Origin: Omphiscola glabra
Taxonomy: Eukaryota > Mollusca > Gastropoda > Lymnaeidae
Direction of reading: 5' to 3'
DNA length: 64,000 nucleotides
Assembly (NCBI GenBank): GCA_964017045.1
Contig: OZ024796.1
Span: 25,297,010-25,361,009 of the forward strand
Below are positions 22,495 to 35,212 of this stretch, piece by piece; position 1 is the first letter of the stretch, and each line of letters begins with the position of its first letter. The notes below the pieces were generated by a model that saw only the letters and a program-made list of their open reading frames with translations, had not been told where the DNA came from and searched no databases. The translations under genes were made by a program, and so were the position numbers.

Positions 22495-22945
22495 GTTCAT
22501 CAAATTGGTTTGGTACAAATGGGTTTTCGATCAAATTGGTTTGGTACAAATGGGTTTTCAATCAAATTGGTTTGATACAAATGGGTTTTCGATCAAATTG
22601 GTTTGATACAAATGGGTTTTCGATCAAATTGGTTTGGTACAAATGGGTTTTCGATCAAATTGGTTTGGTACAAATGGGTTTTCGATCAAATTGGTTTGAT
22701 ACAAATTGGTTTTCGATCAAATTGGTTTGGTACAAATGGGTTTTCGATCAAATTGGTTCGATACAAATTGGTTTCGTTCAAATTGGTTTGGTACAAATTA
22801 GTTTTCGATCAAATTGGTTCGGTACAAATTGGTTTTCGATCAAATTGGTTCGGTACAAATTGGTTTTTGAACAAATTGGTTTGGTACAAATTGGTTCGGT
22901 ACAAATTTGGTTTTCGATCAAATTGTTTTGGTACAAATTGGTTTC
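22495..22945. repeat. 31-bp minisatellite, about 14 copies
   Basis: Units contain CAAATTGGTTTGGTACAAAT. Open frames on both strands are translations of the array. Confidence 0.95.
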
Positions 22946-23399
22946 GTACTAATGTCCTGTAACCGATCAAAACAGAACCCCAAACATTTGAACGTTTGGC
23001 CCAGCCCCTGTATCGCCCCATAGAAACAGGGCCTCGGTTCTTATTCCCAAGCCTATTTACACGACGCTCTTCTTGCGACTACCAGTAAGTCAGGCGACCG
23101 CGCCGAAGTCACGTGACCAACGTTTCGTGACGTAACGACACGATGTGCAGCCATCCGGAACATAATCATATTGTAATGAATCCAACAGTTGGGGTTTATT
23201 AACAGAAGAATCGTGAGGGTGATCAAAGCAATGACCTAGATGAGAGCTATAAATAGATAATTGTTAAAAATTCACATGACTGAGTGACAAAAATATGTTG
23301 TACGATTGTTATCATTTATTTCCGGGCAGCAGAAAAGGGGGGGGGTCGGAGGGAGAGGGGGCATTCCCGTAACATGCGATTAAGATATGGCTTGATGAC
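22946..23399. other. Unassigned DNA
   Basis: Nothing was recognised except a G run near 23337. Confidence 0.35.
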
Positions 23400-23500
23400 T
23401 TTGAGTGTTTGTTATGGCTAGCTGTGTACAAGCCGATAACAGCCATGTTGAGGTTTTTGTTATGGCTAGCTGTGTACAAGCCGATACAACCATGTTGAGG
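23400..23500. repeat. Two tandem copies of a 49-bp unit
   Basis: GTTATGGCTAGCTGTGTACA occurs at 23410 and 23459. Confidence 0.85.
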
Positions 23501-23604
23501 TCTTTGTTGGGGGTGGCGAAACAGCTAGAGAAGAATGGATTTGTTGTTAGTTCGTAATCTAGTAGAGACATATTCTTATTTTAATAATTTAAATTTGTAG
23601 ACAA

Positions 23605-24120
23605 TTGAACAGTGGCATAGCACAGAGACACCATCGTGGTACAGGTATATTAGCACAGAGACGTCACCATGGTACATGCATGTTAGCACAGAGACGTCAT
23701 CGTGGTACATGTATGTTAGCACAGAGACGTCATCATGGTACAGGTATATTAGCACAGAGACGTCATCATGGTACATGCATGTTAGCACAGAGACGTCATC
23801 GTGGTACATGTATGTTAGCACAGAGACGTCATCATGGTACAGGTATATTAGCACAGAGACGTCATCATGGTACATGTATGTTAGCACAGAGACGTCATCA
23901 TGGTACATGTATGTTAGCACAGAGACGTCATCATGGTACATGCATGTTAGCACAGAGACGTCATCGTGGTACATGTATATTAGCACAGAGACGCCATCAT
24001 GGTACAGGTATATTAGCACAGGGACGACATCATGGCACACGTATATTAGCACAGAGACGACATCATGGTACATGTATATTAGCACAGAGACGCTATCATG
24101 GTACAGGTATATTAGCACAT
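23605..24120. repeat. 33-bp minisatellite, about 15 copies
   Basis: Units contain TTAGCACAGAGACGTCATC and GGTACATGTATG. The 33-bp period keeps several frames open on both strands; these are not genes. Confidence 0.97.
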
Positions 24121-24357
24121 ATTAATATGTACAGAATATAAATAGCAAGTTCCGAAGAAATTGCCCAATGCTCGTCTTGGCGACATACAGTACACTCAGA
24201 CAGTCCACAGAACCGGGCATGCGCAGCCGTTTCCCGTACTATTCGTTCGGTATTGTCCACTATAATAGTCTACGGAGTTTCTCCTTTTTCAAATGGAGTG
24301 GCTAACGTGGAGGTAAACAAATATATTTTGGGGGTAATAGCTAAATAAGTTCCCCGA

Positions 24358-25680
24358 GCCATGTAACTATCTTTACAACTACATGCATTAAACAAAACAT
24401 ACAAACTACATGACAGGGTTGCCATGTAACTATCTTTACAACTACATGCATTAAACAAAACATACAAACTGCATGACAGGGTTGCCATGTAACTATCTTT
24501 ACAACTACATGCATTAAACAAAACATACAAACTGCATGACAGGGTTGCCATGTAACTATCTTTACAACTACATGCATTAAACAAAACATACAAACTACAT
24601 GACAGGTTTGCCATGTAACTATCTTTACAACTACATGCATTAAACAAAACATACAAACTGCATGACAGGGTTGCCATGTAACTATCTTTACAACTACATG
24701 CATTAAACAAAACATACAAACTGCACGACAGGGTTCCCATGTAACTATCTTTACAACTACATGCATTAAACAAAACATACAAACTGCATGACAGGGTTCC
24801 CATGTAACTATCTTTACAACTACATGCATTAAACAAAACATACAAACTGCATGACAGGGTTCCCATGTAACTATCTTTACAACTACATGCATTAAACAAA
24901 ACATACAAACTGCATGACAGGGTTCCCATGTAACTATCTTTACAACTACATGCATTAAACAAAACATACAAACTACATGACAGGGTTGCCATGTAACTAT
25001 CTTTACAACTACATGCATTAAACAAAACATACAAACTGCATGACAGGGTTGCCATGTAACTATCTTTACAACTACATGCATTAAACAAAACATACAAACT
25101 GCATGACAGGGTTCCCATGTAACTATCTTTACAACTACATGCATTAAACAAAACATACAAACTACATGACAGGGTTGCCATGTAACTATCTTTACAACTA
25201 CATGCATTAAACAAAACATACAAACTGCATGACAGGGTTGCCATGTAACTATCTTTACAACTACATGCATTAAACAAAACATACAAACTGCATGACAGGG
25301 TTGCCATGTAACTATCTTTACAACTACATGCATTAAACAAAACATACAAACTGCATGACAGGGTTGCCATGTAACTATCTTTACAACTACATGCATTAAA
25401 CAAAACATACAAACTGCATGACAGGGTTGCCATGTAACTATCTTTACAACTACATGCATTAAACAAAACATACAAACTGCATGACAGGGTTGCCATGTAA
25501 CTATCTTTACAACTACATGCATTAAACAAAACATACAAACTGCATGACAGGGTTGCCATGTAACTATCTTTACAACTACATGCATTAAACAAAACATACA
25601 AACTGCATGACAGGGTTGCCATGTAACTATCTTTACAACTACATGCATTAAACAAAACATACAAACTACATGACAAGGTT
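24358..25680. repeat. 63-bp satellite-like array, 21 copies
   Basis: Nearly identical units start CCATGTAACTATCTTTACAA and contain ACTACATGCATTAAAC. Variation is limited to a few positions (GTTGCC or GTTCCC, CTGCATG or CTACATG). The 63-bp length leaves two minus-strand frames open for over 500 codons. I do not call these as genes: two frames are open at once and the outer sequence has no domain. Confidence 0.98.
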
Positions 25681-27499
25681 TTAACAAAAAAAGAACAGAA
25701 AAAAATGTTTCCATTCGAATATCTCTTAAAATGCCAACAAAAGTGAAACAAAACAAAATAGAAGTGAACAAAAAATAACTTTCGATATCTGTGCAATGTT
25801 CTATGACTTCATTGGACGTCAGCACCACTGCTGCTGGATGCAGTTGTAAATCCATTATTGTTACATTATGGGTATCGTAAACCGAGACAATTTGCATGTG
25901 TTATAGCTACCTGTGGCCATAATCCTCGTGCAGTCGAAAGGGAGGGTGGGGTGGCGTAGGAATCGTACGTCTAAAAAAGGTCAGAATTATTTGAGAACCT
26001 TTGTTGTTGATGTTTTGAAATAACGACCTAGATCCCATTTAAAAACAACCTACATCCCATACACACACACACACACATAATTATGTCTTCGGCTCTGGTA
26101 TTTTTCCGGTATAGATGGAAAATTTTTCTTACAGAATTCAACATTATTTTGTCCAGTAAATGTCTTTGTGACTAGCTGGCCACGCCATTTTGTTTTTCTT
26201 CAGCGTACGTATGACCGATGTAGACATTGTCTTGTTGGTGAACTGAATCACGTCATTCCCTTCAACCGGTGCTTTCTAAAAATAGCTTTGCACCACTATA
26301 TTCATCACGTGTACTCATGACGTCATTTAAGACAGACCTCGGTTAATTCAACAATTTATAACCTGCCTACCGAATGTTCTTCATGATATGTCAATGTTTT
26401 AACACCCCTTCACGGGGCGGTTTGTAAAGAAAAGGGTTGCGGCCGGGGGGGGGGGAGGAAAAAGAGGGGGGGGGGGGCTGCCCGTTTATACCTGATCGTG
26501 CTAAATAGGAGGCCTCAAGGGTTAATGCAAGATTTATTGATTTAATAGTTGGGGAGGAGGGGTGTGTGACCTCCGATGATAACGATTTCAAGGATCGCTT
26601 GCGGACCTGGGTGAACAACAACAACAGAAAAAGTCAGTCATTCTGTCCCTGGTGTATATCACTGAATCCATGCCAAGCTCAGCCACAAACACAACATCAG
26701 GGGCGTCACCGATAGCACTGAGCTGACCGTGAACAAAGTGCTTACGATTCCCAATCATTAAGAGATTTCAGCCAGGGCTTAATAGATATCCATCCGTATA
26801 TCAATGCCTGCATTTTTTTTTTACCGGCAGATATTTATAGAGTGCTGTGGGGCGCAGTTGTTTACTGCACCCAGACCTCCCCCTCCCCCCCAAAAAAATA
26901 ATAATTCGAGAGCCATAATCCAACCACGCCCCGCTACAACAAATCTATAGTGACGATAAATCAGGGCGCACATTTGACCAGTATCCCACCCCATCTCCCC
27001 AACCATGTGCCCACTTCTATAGCTACCGACCCGGTCGGTTCTGCCTACCCGACCGCCCCTCCCGTTTATAGCGGCACTTCACAACACTCACCCACTGGAC
27101 GACAATGCTTATAATTTACCACCGCTCCGTTGAATGGACTCTTGAGCGCTGTACTTTTACTTTTAGTGCGTCAATAAAACGAGGTAAATATTCGTCCAGG
27201 AAAATACCCCCTATTTTCCTTGCATGTCATGGTATTAAGCCACACAGCAGCGGCACTCGCTTTTAAAAGATAAATATTCACATGAACACTGTTGTTTGTT
27301 TGTTTCAAACAAAGGCGAATGATCGCAAGGCGCTCCAATGAATGAATTCAATTAGCCCTTTCGTGTATAATTTTTCTCTTCACAATTATTTAATGTTGTT
27401 TTTCATATTGTGAATGAACGTTACAATGTATGTGAACAGTTGTATGTTCATCCTTTACTACCGTGTTTATTACGTAAAAAGTAAAGCAACGTAATTACT
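25681..27499. other. Unassigned DNA
   Basis: A CA repeat near 26060 and G runs near 26440-26475 were seen. No gene was recognised. Confidence 0.35.
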
Positions 27500-27860
27500 T
27501 ATGTCTTTTACCCCGTCTGGCGCATAGGCCGTCTACAAGAATGTTCCCATTCGTCTTGGTCCTGTGCTTGCCTTTCCAGTTGCCTACAGGTGTATCCCAT
27601 ACTTTGTGTGTCTGCCTCCAGCTCGCGTCCCCGTGTATTCTTAGTCCTTCCTCTCTTTCTTTTTTTTGCATGCGGATCCCATGTTAGGGATTGTCTGGTG
27701 ATTTTGTTCTGGGGGTTTACAAAGAGTCTGCTCTATCCACTTTCATCTTTTCCATATTATATTTTCAGCAATAGGCTAGTGGTTTGTAGGTTTTTTTTTC
27801 CAGTAAGTCTTTGTCGGTGATGGTGTTTGGCCATTTGATGCTTGAAGTGAATCAAGGATC
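27500..27860 (-). pseudogene. LINE 3' fragment, relative of the 7.7 kb copy
   Basis: Translated on the minus strand with frame breaks, it gives WPNTITDKDLLEKTYK, then KRKRGRTKNTRG, then RQLERQAQDQDEW, the same order as the 3' half of the LINE at 7740-8510. It ends with the shared CAGACGGGGTAAAA. Only the last part is present, with a stop and frameshifts. Confidence 0.7.
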
Positions 27861-28009
27861 CGAGTAAAATTTTATATTTAGAAATGTAGCAAAATACTAT
27901 AACCATGAGCTAAATTTCAGCTCTCAAATGGTAGCGGAACCTAGAGACGTTTTGGTCAAAAACTTATTTTAAACCTGAAATATGATTAAAACTTACAAAC
28001 AAAGGTCCA

Positions 28010-28440
28010 ACTTAAAGATGAGCTAGGAGAGATAAGATTCAATATTTCTGGCACTCTAAAAAGTAGTGCACCTTACTGCTAACTGACATGTAGACATAAA
28101 AAAGCGAGCTGTCGCGATGTATAGCAATCCCGCCATGGCAATGATGGTCAAAAATCGCGCTATGGCAGTGATGGTCAGCAATCACGCTATGGCAGTGATG
28201 GTCAGCAATCACGCTATGGCAGTAATGGTCAGCAATCAAGCTATGACAGTGACGGCCAGCAAATCACGCTATGGAAGTGATGTCCAATAGTATGTTTGAA
28301 AGACGCGGGGAACATGTAAGATGCGGTATCGAAAGTATAGCTTTAAATGTACTCACATTGTTTGTGACGCTTAAGTCACCGCGTTGTTTGCACATACTCT
28401 CGACAAAGTATTTATGGATATGATGTAGCTGCTTAAAGCT
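28010..28440 (+). mobile_element. Dispersed repeat B, copy 1, with internal minisatellite
   Basis: It begins AACTTAAAGATGAG and runs to TGGATATGATGTAGCTGCTT, matching 44589-45256 once insertions there are removed. No protein is encoded. The class is unknown. Confidence 0.75.
28105..28275. repeat. 27-bp minisatellite inside repeat B, 5-6 copies
   Basis: Copies of CAATCACGCTATGGCAGTGA plus TGGTCAG. The other copy of repeat B has only about one unit. Confidence 0.9.
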
Positions 28441-28573
28441 CCACGTAGAACCGTGCTCAACCTATCAAGCTAATCAATGGAGAGAAAGAGTCATGTTAGG
28501 GGAAAAAATCATTTAAATATCCCCCCCAACCCACGTTCTCTTTACACCACCGCGACGAGAAGGATTCTTCAAG

Positions 28574-29600
28574 ATTCTTCTTCTTCTATATATTAAGGGC
28601 CCACGATCAATTTATTGATCATTATGGCTCCTGTGAATGTAGATGAGATTTGCAATGTCTCTGTGCCTGGTGTTGATGAGGATATTTCACTGGTTACAAG
28701 AGTAACTGTTGGAGGGTATCATGCACTAGGCGTTGGAAGGCCTGAGGCAATAGAATCAAATGAGTCAAGTGTTGTCGCCTCAACTGTTCCTTTTGGAAGC
28801 TTGTTCCAGTCCTTGATTGTATTTGGTAGGAATGAGAAGTTCCTACACTGGCTTCTCGCTGGTATGAGCCGGAACTGCCTGTCATGGCCTCGTCGTTGTC
28901 TATGGGGGAGAGGGACGAGTTTCAGTTTAATGCCAGAACAGTGGACTAGTGTCATCTGCGAACAGTCTTGCGTGTGATGTCAGTTTCTCGGGTAGGTCAT
29001 TGATATATGCTAAGAACAAACAGGGGCCTAGCACCGAGCCCTGGGGGACCCCTGACTTAACATTGACAAAGAACGAGCTTGCACCGTCCACCACTACTGC
29101 TTGACATCGGTTGTTGAGGAAGCTAGAGATCCATGTTATAGTAGTGCCTTGGATCCCATATCTCTGAAGTTTGTGTAGAAGCAAACTATGATTGACACGG
29201 TCAAAGGCCTTCGAGAAGTCCATCACCAGCACATCAGTTTGCTTGCTGTTTTCTAGATTTGTCATCAAGTCTTCAACAAATTCAAGGAGCTGGGTCTCAC
29301 ATTATCTATTGACTCTGAAGCCATGCTGACAGTCATTGAGTATATTTTTGCTTTCAAGATGCTTCATGACTGCGCTTACGATTATGTGCTCCAATAGTTT
29401 GCATACTATGCTGGTGAGGGATATCGGACGATAATTAACAAATTGAATATTAACAGAGCATAACCCGTTCATAACATCAGTTTTTATTCGCATTTCGTAC
29501 ATCACAAAGTTGTTTTGATGTGTCTCAGGAATCGCGATGACCAGCGGTGCCAAAATGTCTAGAACTGTTTCAAGGGCGATTTGACAATTTAGCATTTCAA
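28574..29600 (-). pseudogene. LINE reverse transcriptase, broken copy (minus)
   Basis: Minus-strand frames carry reverse transcriptase blocks in order: VNYRPISLTS and HGFR (29302-29595), then VMDFSKAFDRVNHS, GVPQGSVLGP and LFADDT (28927-29268). A TAA stop splits the first from the second near 29303. After the FADD box the frame shifts and sequence is missing, jumping to RQFRLIPARS and DWNKLPKGT (28719-28870), the usual LINE C-terminus. The 5' end is truncated. The family is Jockey/CR1-like by motif spacing. The copy is inactive. Confidence 0.9.
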
Positions 29601-29829
29601 ATACTCATACGTGACACATGTTTCATACTTATAGAGACAAAAATGTTCGACACTTTCAAATTGCCAACAGACTTTCAACTTTCTAGAAGAAAAAAATTGG
29701 AAGTATTTTTTTAAAATAATTTTCTAATCTACTTTTAGAAAGAAGAATGTTTTCTAATTTCTAGTATTTGAGACTAAAGGGATTGAACGTAATATACAAC
29801 AGTAAAGGTTCTACTGAACTAAGGGATCA

Positions 29830-30203
29830 GAATTCAACCTGGAAAGGTGTAAGGAGAAGTGAAGGGTGTTGGGGAGAGGGACAGAGCGAGAGAGTGACAG
29901 GCAGTTCCGGCTCATACCAGCGAGAAGCCAGTATAGGAACTGCTCATTCCTACCAAAGACAATCAGGGACTGGAACAATCTTTCAAAAGGAACAGTTGAG
30001 GCGACAACACTTGACTCATTTGCGTCTATTGCCTCAGGCCTTCCAACCCCCAGTGCATGATACCCTCACACATTTACTCTTGTAACCAGTGAAATATCCC
30101 CATCAACACCAGGCACAGAGACATTGCAAATCCCATCTACATTTATAGGAGCCATAATGATCAATAAATTGATCGTGGGGCCTTAATATATAGAAGAAGA
30201 GTG
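29830..30203 (+). pseudogene. LINE 3' end, same family, plus strand
   Basis: RQFRLIPARS, then SFLPKTIRDWNNLSKGT, then SIASGLPTPSA is the same C-terminus as the minus copy. It is followed by the same untranslated tail with GATCAATAAATTGATCGTGG and TAATATATAGAAGAAG. Everything upstream of the C-terminus is missing. Confidence 0.88.
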
Positions 30204-30204
30204 T

Positions 30205-30254
30205 GTGGCAGAGTTTGTTTGTGGGAGAGGGAGAGAGACGGTGCCTTTGGGTGT

Positions 30255-30285
<31 letters not shown>

Positions 30286-31015
30286 TCATTGATAGTTAAT
30301 TTTCAATGCGCTGTAGTTTCGGTAGTTTCCCTGATGTCAGGAGTCATGTTGATGTTATTGGGGAAACAAACAAGTGCAGCACCGAAGAGATCAACGACGC
30401 GGCAAATGCCGATAACAACTTTTTTTTTTTTGTAAAGATAATCGGTGAAGAGTTTCTGCAGTACAACATTGTTTGTGCATCCGTGCAAATTGATCCCCCC
30501 CCCCCCCCCACATGAAAATATTGTTATCCACTAACACAAGCACAAACGCAACGTTTAGATCAGGTTAGCCCGCAACCCATTAGCCCGCTTATGAAACGCT
30601 TGCACTAAAAGTATCGGACCGTCATTCGAATTTCCAATATAATATAAATGCGCACCAATGGTGTGTAAACTTAGTGTTTGTATTTTTCATTCCCTTTTTT
30701 AAAAAAAAAATCCTATATATAACTTCTTTTTTGTTCGTTGCGGGCTGGCAAAATTTGGACGGCTAATTGACCCATTTCCCGTCAACCTATCGAGCTGAAA
30801 TTTGGCACTCAAACGGGTTGCCAATGAAAACAATTTCTATTAAATTTTAATTCCCCATTCCATTGCGGAAAAAAACAGTTTTTCCAGTTTCGACATTTCG
30901 ATGAGATATTTGGCTAAATAGAAGTAGGCGCAATTATCAATAATGTCTCAATGTGCTCATCAGATATGTTGGTTTCAGTTTTGTCTCTGCGATTACTTCT
31001 TCCTGGAAAATATTT
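30205..31015. other. Unassigned DNA with GA microsatellite
   Basis: A GA run lies at about 30258-30287 and a C run at 30497. No gene was recognised. Confidence 0.35.
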
Positions 31016-31460
31016 GTCCACAAATGTAGGTGTGTCCAAATAGTTACTACCAAATGTAGGTGCGTCCAAATATTTACTACCAAATGTAGGTGTGTCCAAA
31101 TATTTACTACCAAATGTAGGTGTGTCCAAATATTTACTACCAAATGTAGGTGCGTCCAAATATTTACTACCAAATGTAGGTGTGTCCAAATATTTACTAC
31201 CAAATGTAGGTGTGTCCAAATATTTACTACCAAATGTAGGTGTGTCCAAATATTTACTACCAAATGTAGGTGTGTCCAAATATTTACTACCAAATGTAGG
31301 TGTGTCCAAATAGTTACTACCAAATGTAGGTGTGTTTAAATAGTAACCACCAAATGTAGGTGTGTTTAAATAGTAACCACCAAATGTAGGTGTGTTTAAA
31401 TAGTAACCACCAAATGTAGATGTGTTTAAATAGTAACCACCAAATGTAGGTGTGTCCAAA
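31016..31460. repeat. 30-bp minisatellite, 15 copies
   Basis: Units are CAAATGTAGGTGTGTCCAAA plus TATTTACTAC; the last few copies form a subtype with TTTAAATAGTAACCAC. Long frames on both strands are array translations. Confidence 0.97.
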
Positions 31461-31738
31461 TAGTGATGACATTAACAAAAATTGGCAGGTCATATGTTAG
31501 TTTCGAAATGAAAATGGATTCGCAAATAAACCAAAAGATTCGTGACATTTCCCCGAATTTCTTGTAACGTTTTCTCAAATTAATTTCTTTATCAAAACAA
31601 GGCTACATATTTGGTTTTCACTGTTCTCCGTTTAGCCAACGCTTCAAAATGCATACAATTGCTTGCCTTAATTTAATATTGCCATATCTTCAGTTTCATT
31701 TCGAACACTGTTATACTTCAAAACGTGTATTGGTCACA

Positions 31739-32515
31739 TAGTTTTCACCGTGAAGACTTTGGTTTAGTCATTGAAATGAACTGTCAAGTCAACTAAAAAT
31801 GTCCAATCTGTGAGCCAGTTTTCACCGTGAAGACTTTGTTTTAGTCATTGAAATGAACGGTCAAGTCAACTAAAAATGTCCAATCTGTGAGCCAGTTTTC
31901 ACCGTGAAGACTTTGGTTTAGTCATTGAAATGAACGGTCAAGTCAACTAAAAATGTCCAATCTGTGAGCCAGTTTTCACCGTGAAGACTTTGGTTTAGTC
32001 ATTGAAATGAACGGTCAAGTCAACTAAAAATGTCCAATCTGTGAGCAAGTTTTCACCGTGAAGACTTTGGTTTAGTCATTGAAAGGAACGGTCAAGTCAA
32101 CTAAAAATGTCCAATCTGTGAGCCAGTTTTCACCGTGAAGACTTTGGTTTAGTCATTGAAATGAACGGTCAAGTCAACTAAAAATGTCCAATCTGTGAGC
32201 CAGTTTTCACCGTGAAGACTTTGGTTTAGTCATTGAAAGGAACGGTCAAGTCAACTAAAAATGTCCAATCTGTGAGCCAGTTTTCACCGTGAAGACTTTG
32301 GTTTAGTCATTGAAATGAACGGTCAAGTCAACTAAAAATGTTCAATCTGTGAGCCAGTTTTCACCTTGAAGACTTTGGTTTAGTCATTGAAATGAACTGT
32401 CAAGTCAACTAAAAAGGTCCAATCTGTGAGCCCGTTTTCACCGTGAAGACGCTGACTTTTTCATTGAAAGGAACGGTCAGGTAAACTAAAAATGTCCAAT
32501 CTGGGAGCAGGTTTT
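31739..32515. repeat. 77-bp minisatellite, 10 copies
   Basis: Units start TTTTCACCGTGAAGACTTTG and contain AACGGTCAAGTCAACTAAAA. The last two copies are the most diverged. Confidence 0.97.
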
Positions 32516-33299
32516 CCCCGACAACTATTTTATGTTTTTTTATGTCTTTCATAAACGACTTGATTTCATGTCGCAAGTCAAACAAATCTTTTCATCATTT
32601 TTACCGTAACATAACTATCCTATTTCCGTAAAGTAATCCCATACATAGTCAGCATCCATAAAATTTAAAACACTCCTGGAATCGGCGACGATTCGATCTC
32701 TTTGTACTTATGAAATGTGCAGCCTTGGTGAAAGTTTTCATGACGCTATCCATCTTTAGTTTAATGTTTTTTTGGGGCGTTCATTGCCTTAGTGCACTAA
32801 TGCAGCGATATTTCATCACACGTAAATTGGGGGGGGGGGGGGGTTTACAATTAATAAATAGTAGTTATATTTAATCTAAACTAATTAAACCGCGAACAAC
32901 AGGCACACCGTGTGTTGGAAAATATTGTGTGCTCCTGGCGTAAGGGGAAAAAATCTTTAGCATTTCATGGTGCCGTGCATTAGAAGTGGGCGCAGCTCCC
33001 AAGCACTGCTCTCGTAATTGCTGTGGGTTATTTTTTACTCTGATCGATAACATGGGAGCTAACGATGGCGCACTTTTCGTAACGTCAAACGAAATACAAC
33101 AGAGAGGAAAAAACACTCAATCACACCGCTGTGCACTGGAGAGTGGTACTTAATCTCAGATCTTCTCTCTCTGTTTTACTCTACTAGCAAAATGTTTACT
33201 TTGAATAAAAATTATAAAAAAATTATGCCCTAAATAAAATACCTACATTTATTTTCATCATAGAACTAAATACTTTTTGACGTGCAGTGAAATCAATCA
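32516..33299. other. Unassigned DNA
   Basis: A G run near 32828; the minus-strand frame at 32871-33116 has no recognised motif. Confidence 0.35.
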
Positions 33300-34170
33300 G
33301 GTTGGTGTCACCCAGTGCGGTACTCTCGTGGCGTCATCCTCCTTGCCCCCAGACTGCGCCATGGACCTCCCGCTCCAACAACACCCTACTCTGGCTGTAC
33401 TCTAACCCGGTGGCGTAGCGCCCTGCTCTGTCTGGTGACAGTCTGTTTTGGTGGTAACCTCATTATCTGGAGGAACCGTGTTCAGGTGGCCCGCTTTTGC
33501 ATTTAATCTGAGTTCTGTTTAAAACCGAGTTTAGCAAATTCTGAAAAAAAGTTCATTTTAATTTGTATATCTCCCACCACGTCCCCCCTCCTCCCGTGAG
33601 GGTGTCACCTGGTGCAGTCCGCGCTACCCGCACAGTCGACGCAACCGATGATATGATATCAGGTTAACTCGCACCGGCATTGTTGAAAAATAATTATGAA
33701 CACGTAATGGAAGATAGCGAAGTAGCTGGGATGAGCTACTTCGCAAACTAGTTGCGTGGTAGAAACCCACTTTAGGAAACCCTCTTATATGGCGTCGGAC
33801 GCTTCCGCGGGATTGGTGGGGGAAAATGTTAGGACGTTCATTTACCATCCCGACTCTGCGGGAGAGTCGGCTGCGAACGCTTTAAACGCAGCGTTTTTGT
33901 CGACCGGACGTTACCGGGCGCGGAAAGTCTCCATCCGCAATGCCGATCGAGTGGTTGCGGGAGGGGGCGGTCCAGGTACGGGGAAGTACCACCACACGGT
34001 CCCGCGCCAGTGAGACCCGGCGTCTGGGCTGTGTGGAGGTGGGTCGGGGAGAGCATTAAGAGCTCACGCTCGATGGCCCGCCTACGCCATTTCCCAATGA
34101 ACATAATGGAAGATAGCGTGCCTACAAATTCATACACAATTTTCATAACAATGAGAAGGGAAGTCACCGC
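33300..34170. other. Locally GC-rich unassigned DNA with a perfect hairpin
   Basis: Overlapping short open frames lie on both strands, none with a known motif. GTGTCACC occurs at 33306 and 33602 with similar flanks. GCGAAGTAGCT and AGCTACTTCGC form an 11-bp perfect stem at 33717-33744. Confidence 0.4.
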
Positions 34171-34419
34171 TGTTAACTGATCAACTTTAAAAAGAACTCG
34201 TTACCGCTATTAAACCACAGCTGGGCAATAAACGATGGACTTAGGACGCACTTGGCGCATTGCAAATATGAATAAAATACTTAAACATTACCGACACATT
34301 TAATTGAGATTAATTTCATGGTTTTATTTATTGGTAAGTCCCCGCATGCCAGCGCCATAAAGAATTGTGCATCTGTTTCCACCGAAAGGCGAGCAGTCAC
34401 ACTCAGCCACTTTAAAAAA

Positions 34420-34560
34420 TTAGTTGACTGTGTGTGAGTCACGTTCTGTCATTTGAACAATTCGTTGACTGTGTCCCACTCTGTCATTAAAACAATTAAT
34501 TGACTGTGTGTGAGTCACACTCTGTCATTAAAACAATTAGTTTGACTGTGTGTTGGTCTA
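34420..34560. repeat. Imperfect minisatellite of about 41 bp, 3-4 copies
   Basis: GACTGTGTGTGAGTCAC followed by CTGTCATTAAAACAATTA recurs. Confidence 0.8.
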
Positions 34561-34740
34561 AAGATAGATGCAGGCAAAGATAATAACTCATCGAAGTATA
34601 AATCAAAATGCGTATGTTACGTGTCATTGCCACAGCATGAACCTAGGAATATCTCCCTTTTGTTGAAATCCAAAAGAACTTATCATTTTTTTTTTGTTGT
34701 TGTTCAAATCCCATCATGCACAAGTTTAATGTTGTTATAT

Positions 34741-34888
34741 ATCGCAACAAGCGGTTGTGATGGGGTCCAATACTTGAATGAATGAAATTATCGCAACAAG
34801 CAGTTGTGATGGGGTCCAATACTTGAATGAATGAAATTATCGCAACAAGCGGTTGTGATGGGGTCCAATACTTGAATGAATGAAATAG
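34741..34888. repeat. 49-bp tandem repeat, 3 copies
   Basis: ATCGCAACAAGCGGTTGTGA at 34741, 34790 and 34839. Confidence 0.95.
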
Positions 34889-35212
34889 TAGAAACGGGAT
34901 TCAGTTTAATGGGTATTTGGAAACGACCAATTCATTTTCAACCATACGGCGTGTGATTGTGTGTCAAATTGTATTGACAACTTTTTTGTCACTGGTTTCA
35001 TTATTCCTATGTAGCACATTTTGAGTCACAGAGTATTTGTGCAAGCAGACACAGGTCTTTTTATGTCCCGGGCCACTTTTGCCAATTTTAATAATTAACA
35101 AGATTGACGATGGAGACAGAAAAGAGGCGCGAAGTTTCAAGACATTTCACAAGTCCAATCGTTGTTTGTTTTATCAACAAACCCGTACAAAACGTAAGCA
35201 AGATTGCAGGCG

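Noticed and set aside
23690..24080. Repeated ACGTCA as a CRE-like regulatory array
   Set aside because: The motif is part of each minisatellite unit, many copies carry substitutions, and nothing nearby indicates a promoter.
23576..24141. Repetitive frames of 150-180 codons on both strands
   Set aside because: They come from the 33-bp array and have no flanking coding sequence.
24270..25897. Two overlapping minus-strand open frames of over 500 codons
   Set aside because: They translate the 63-bp array in two frames at once. The unit length is a multiple of three and stop-free. No domain, start context or splice support is visible.
33756..34167. Overlapping 85- and 109-codon frames in a GC-rich patch
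   Set aside because: Frames lie on both strands over the same bases, as expected when stops are rare in GC-rich DNA. No known motif was seen.
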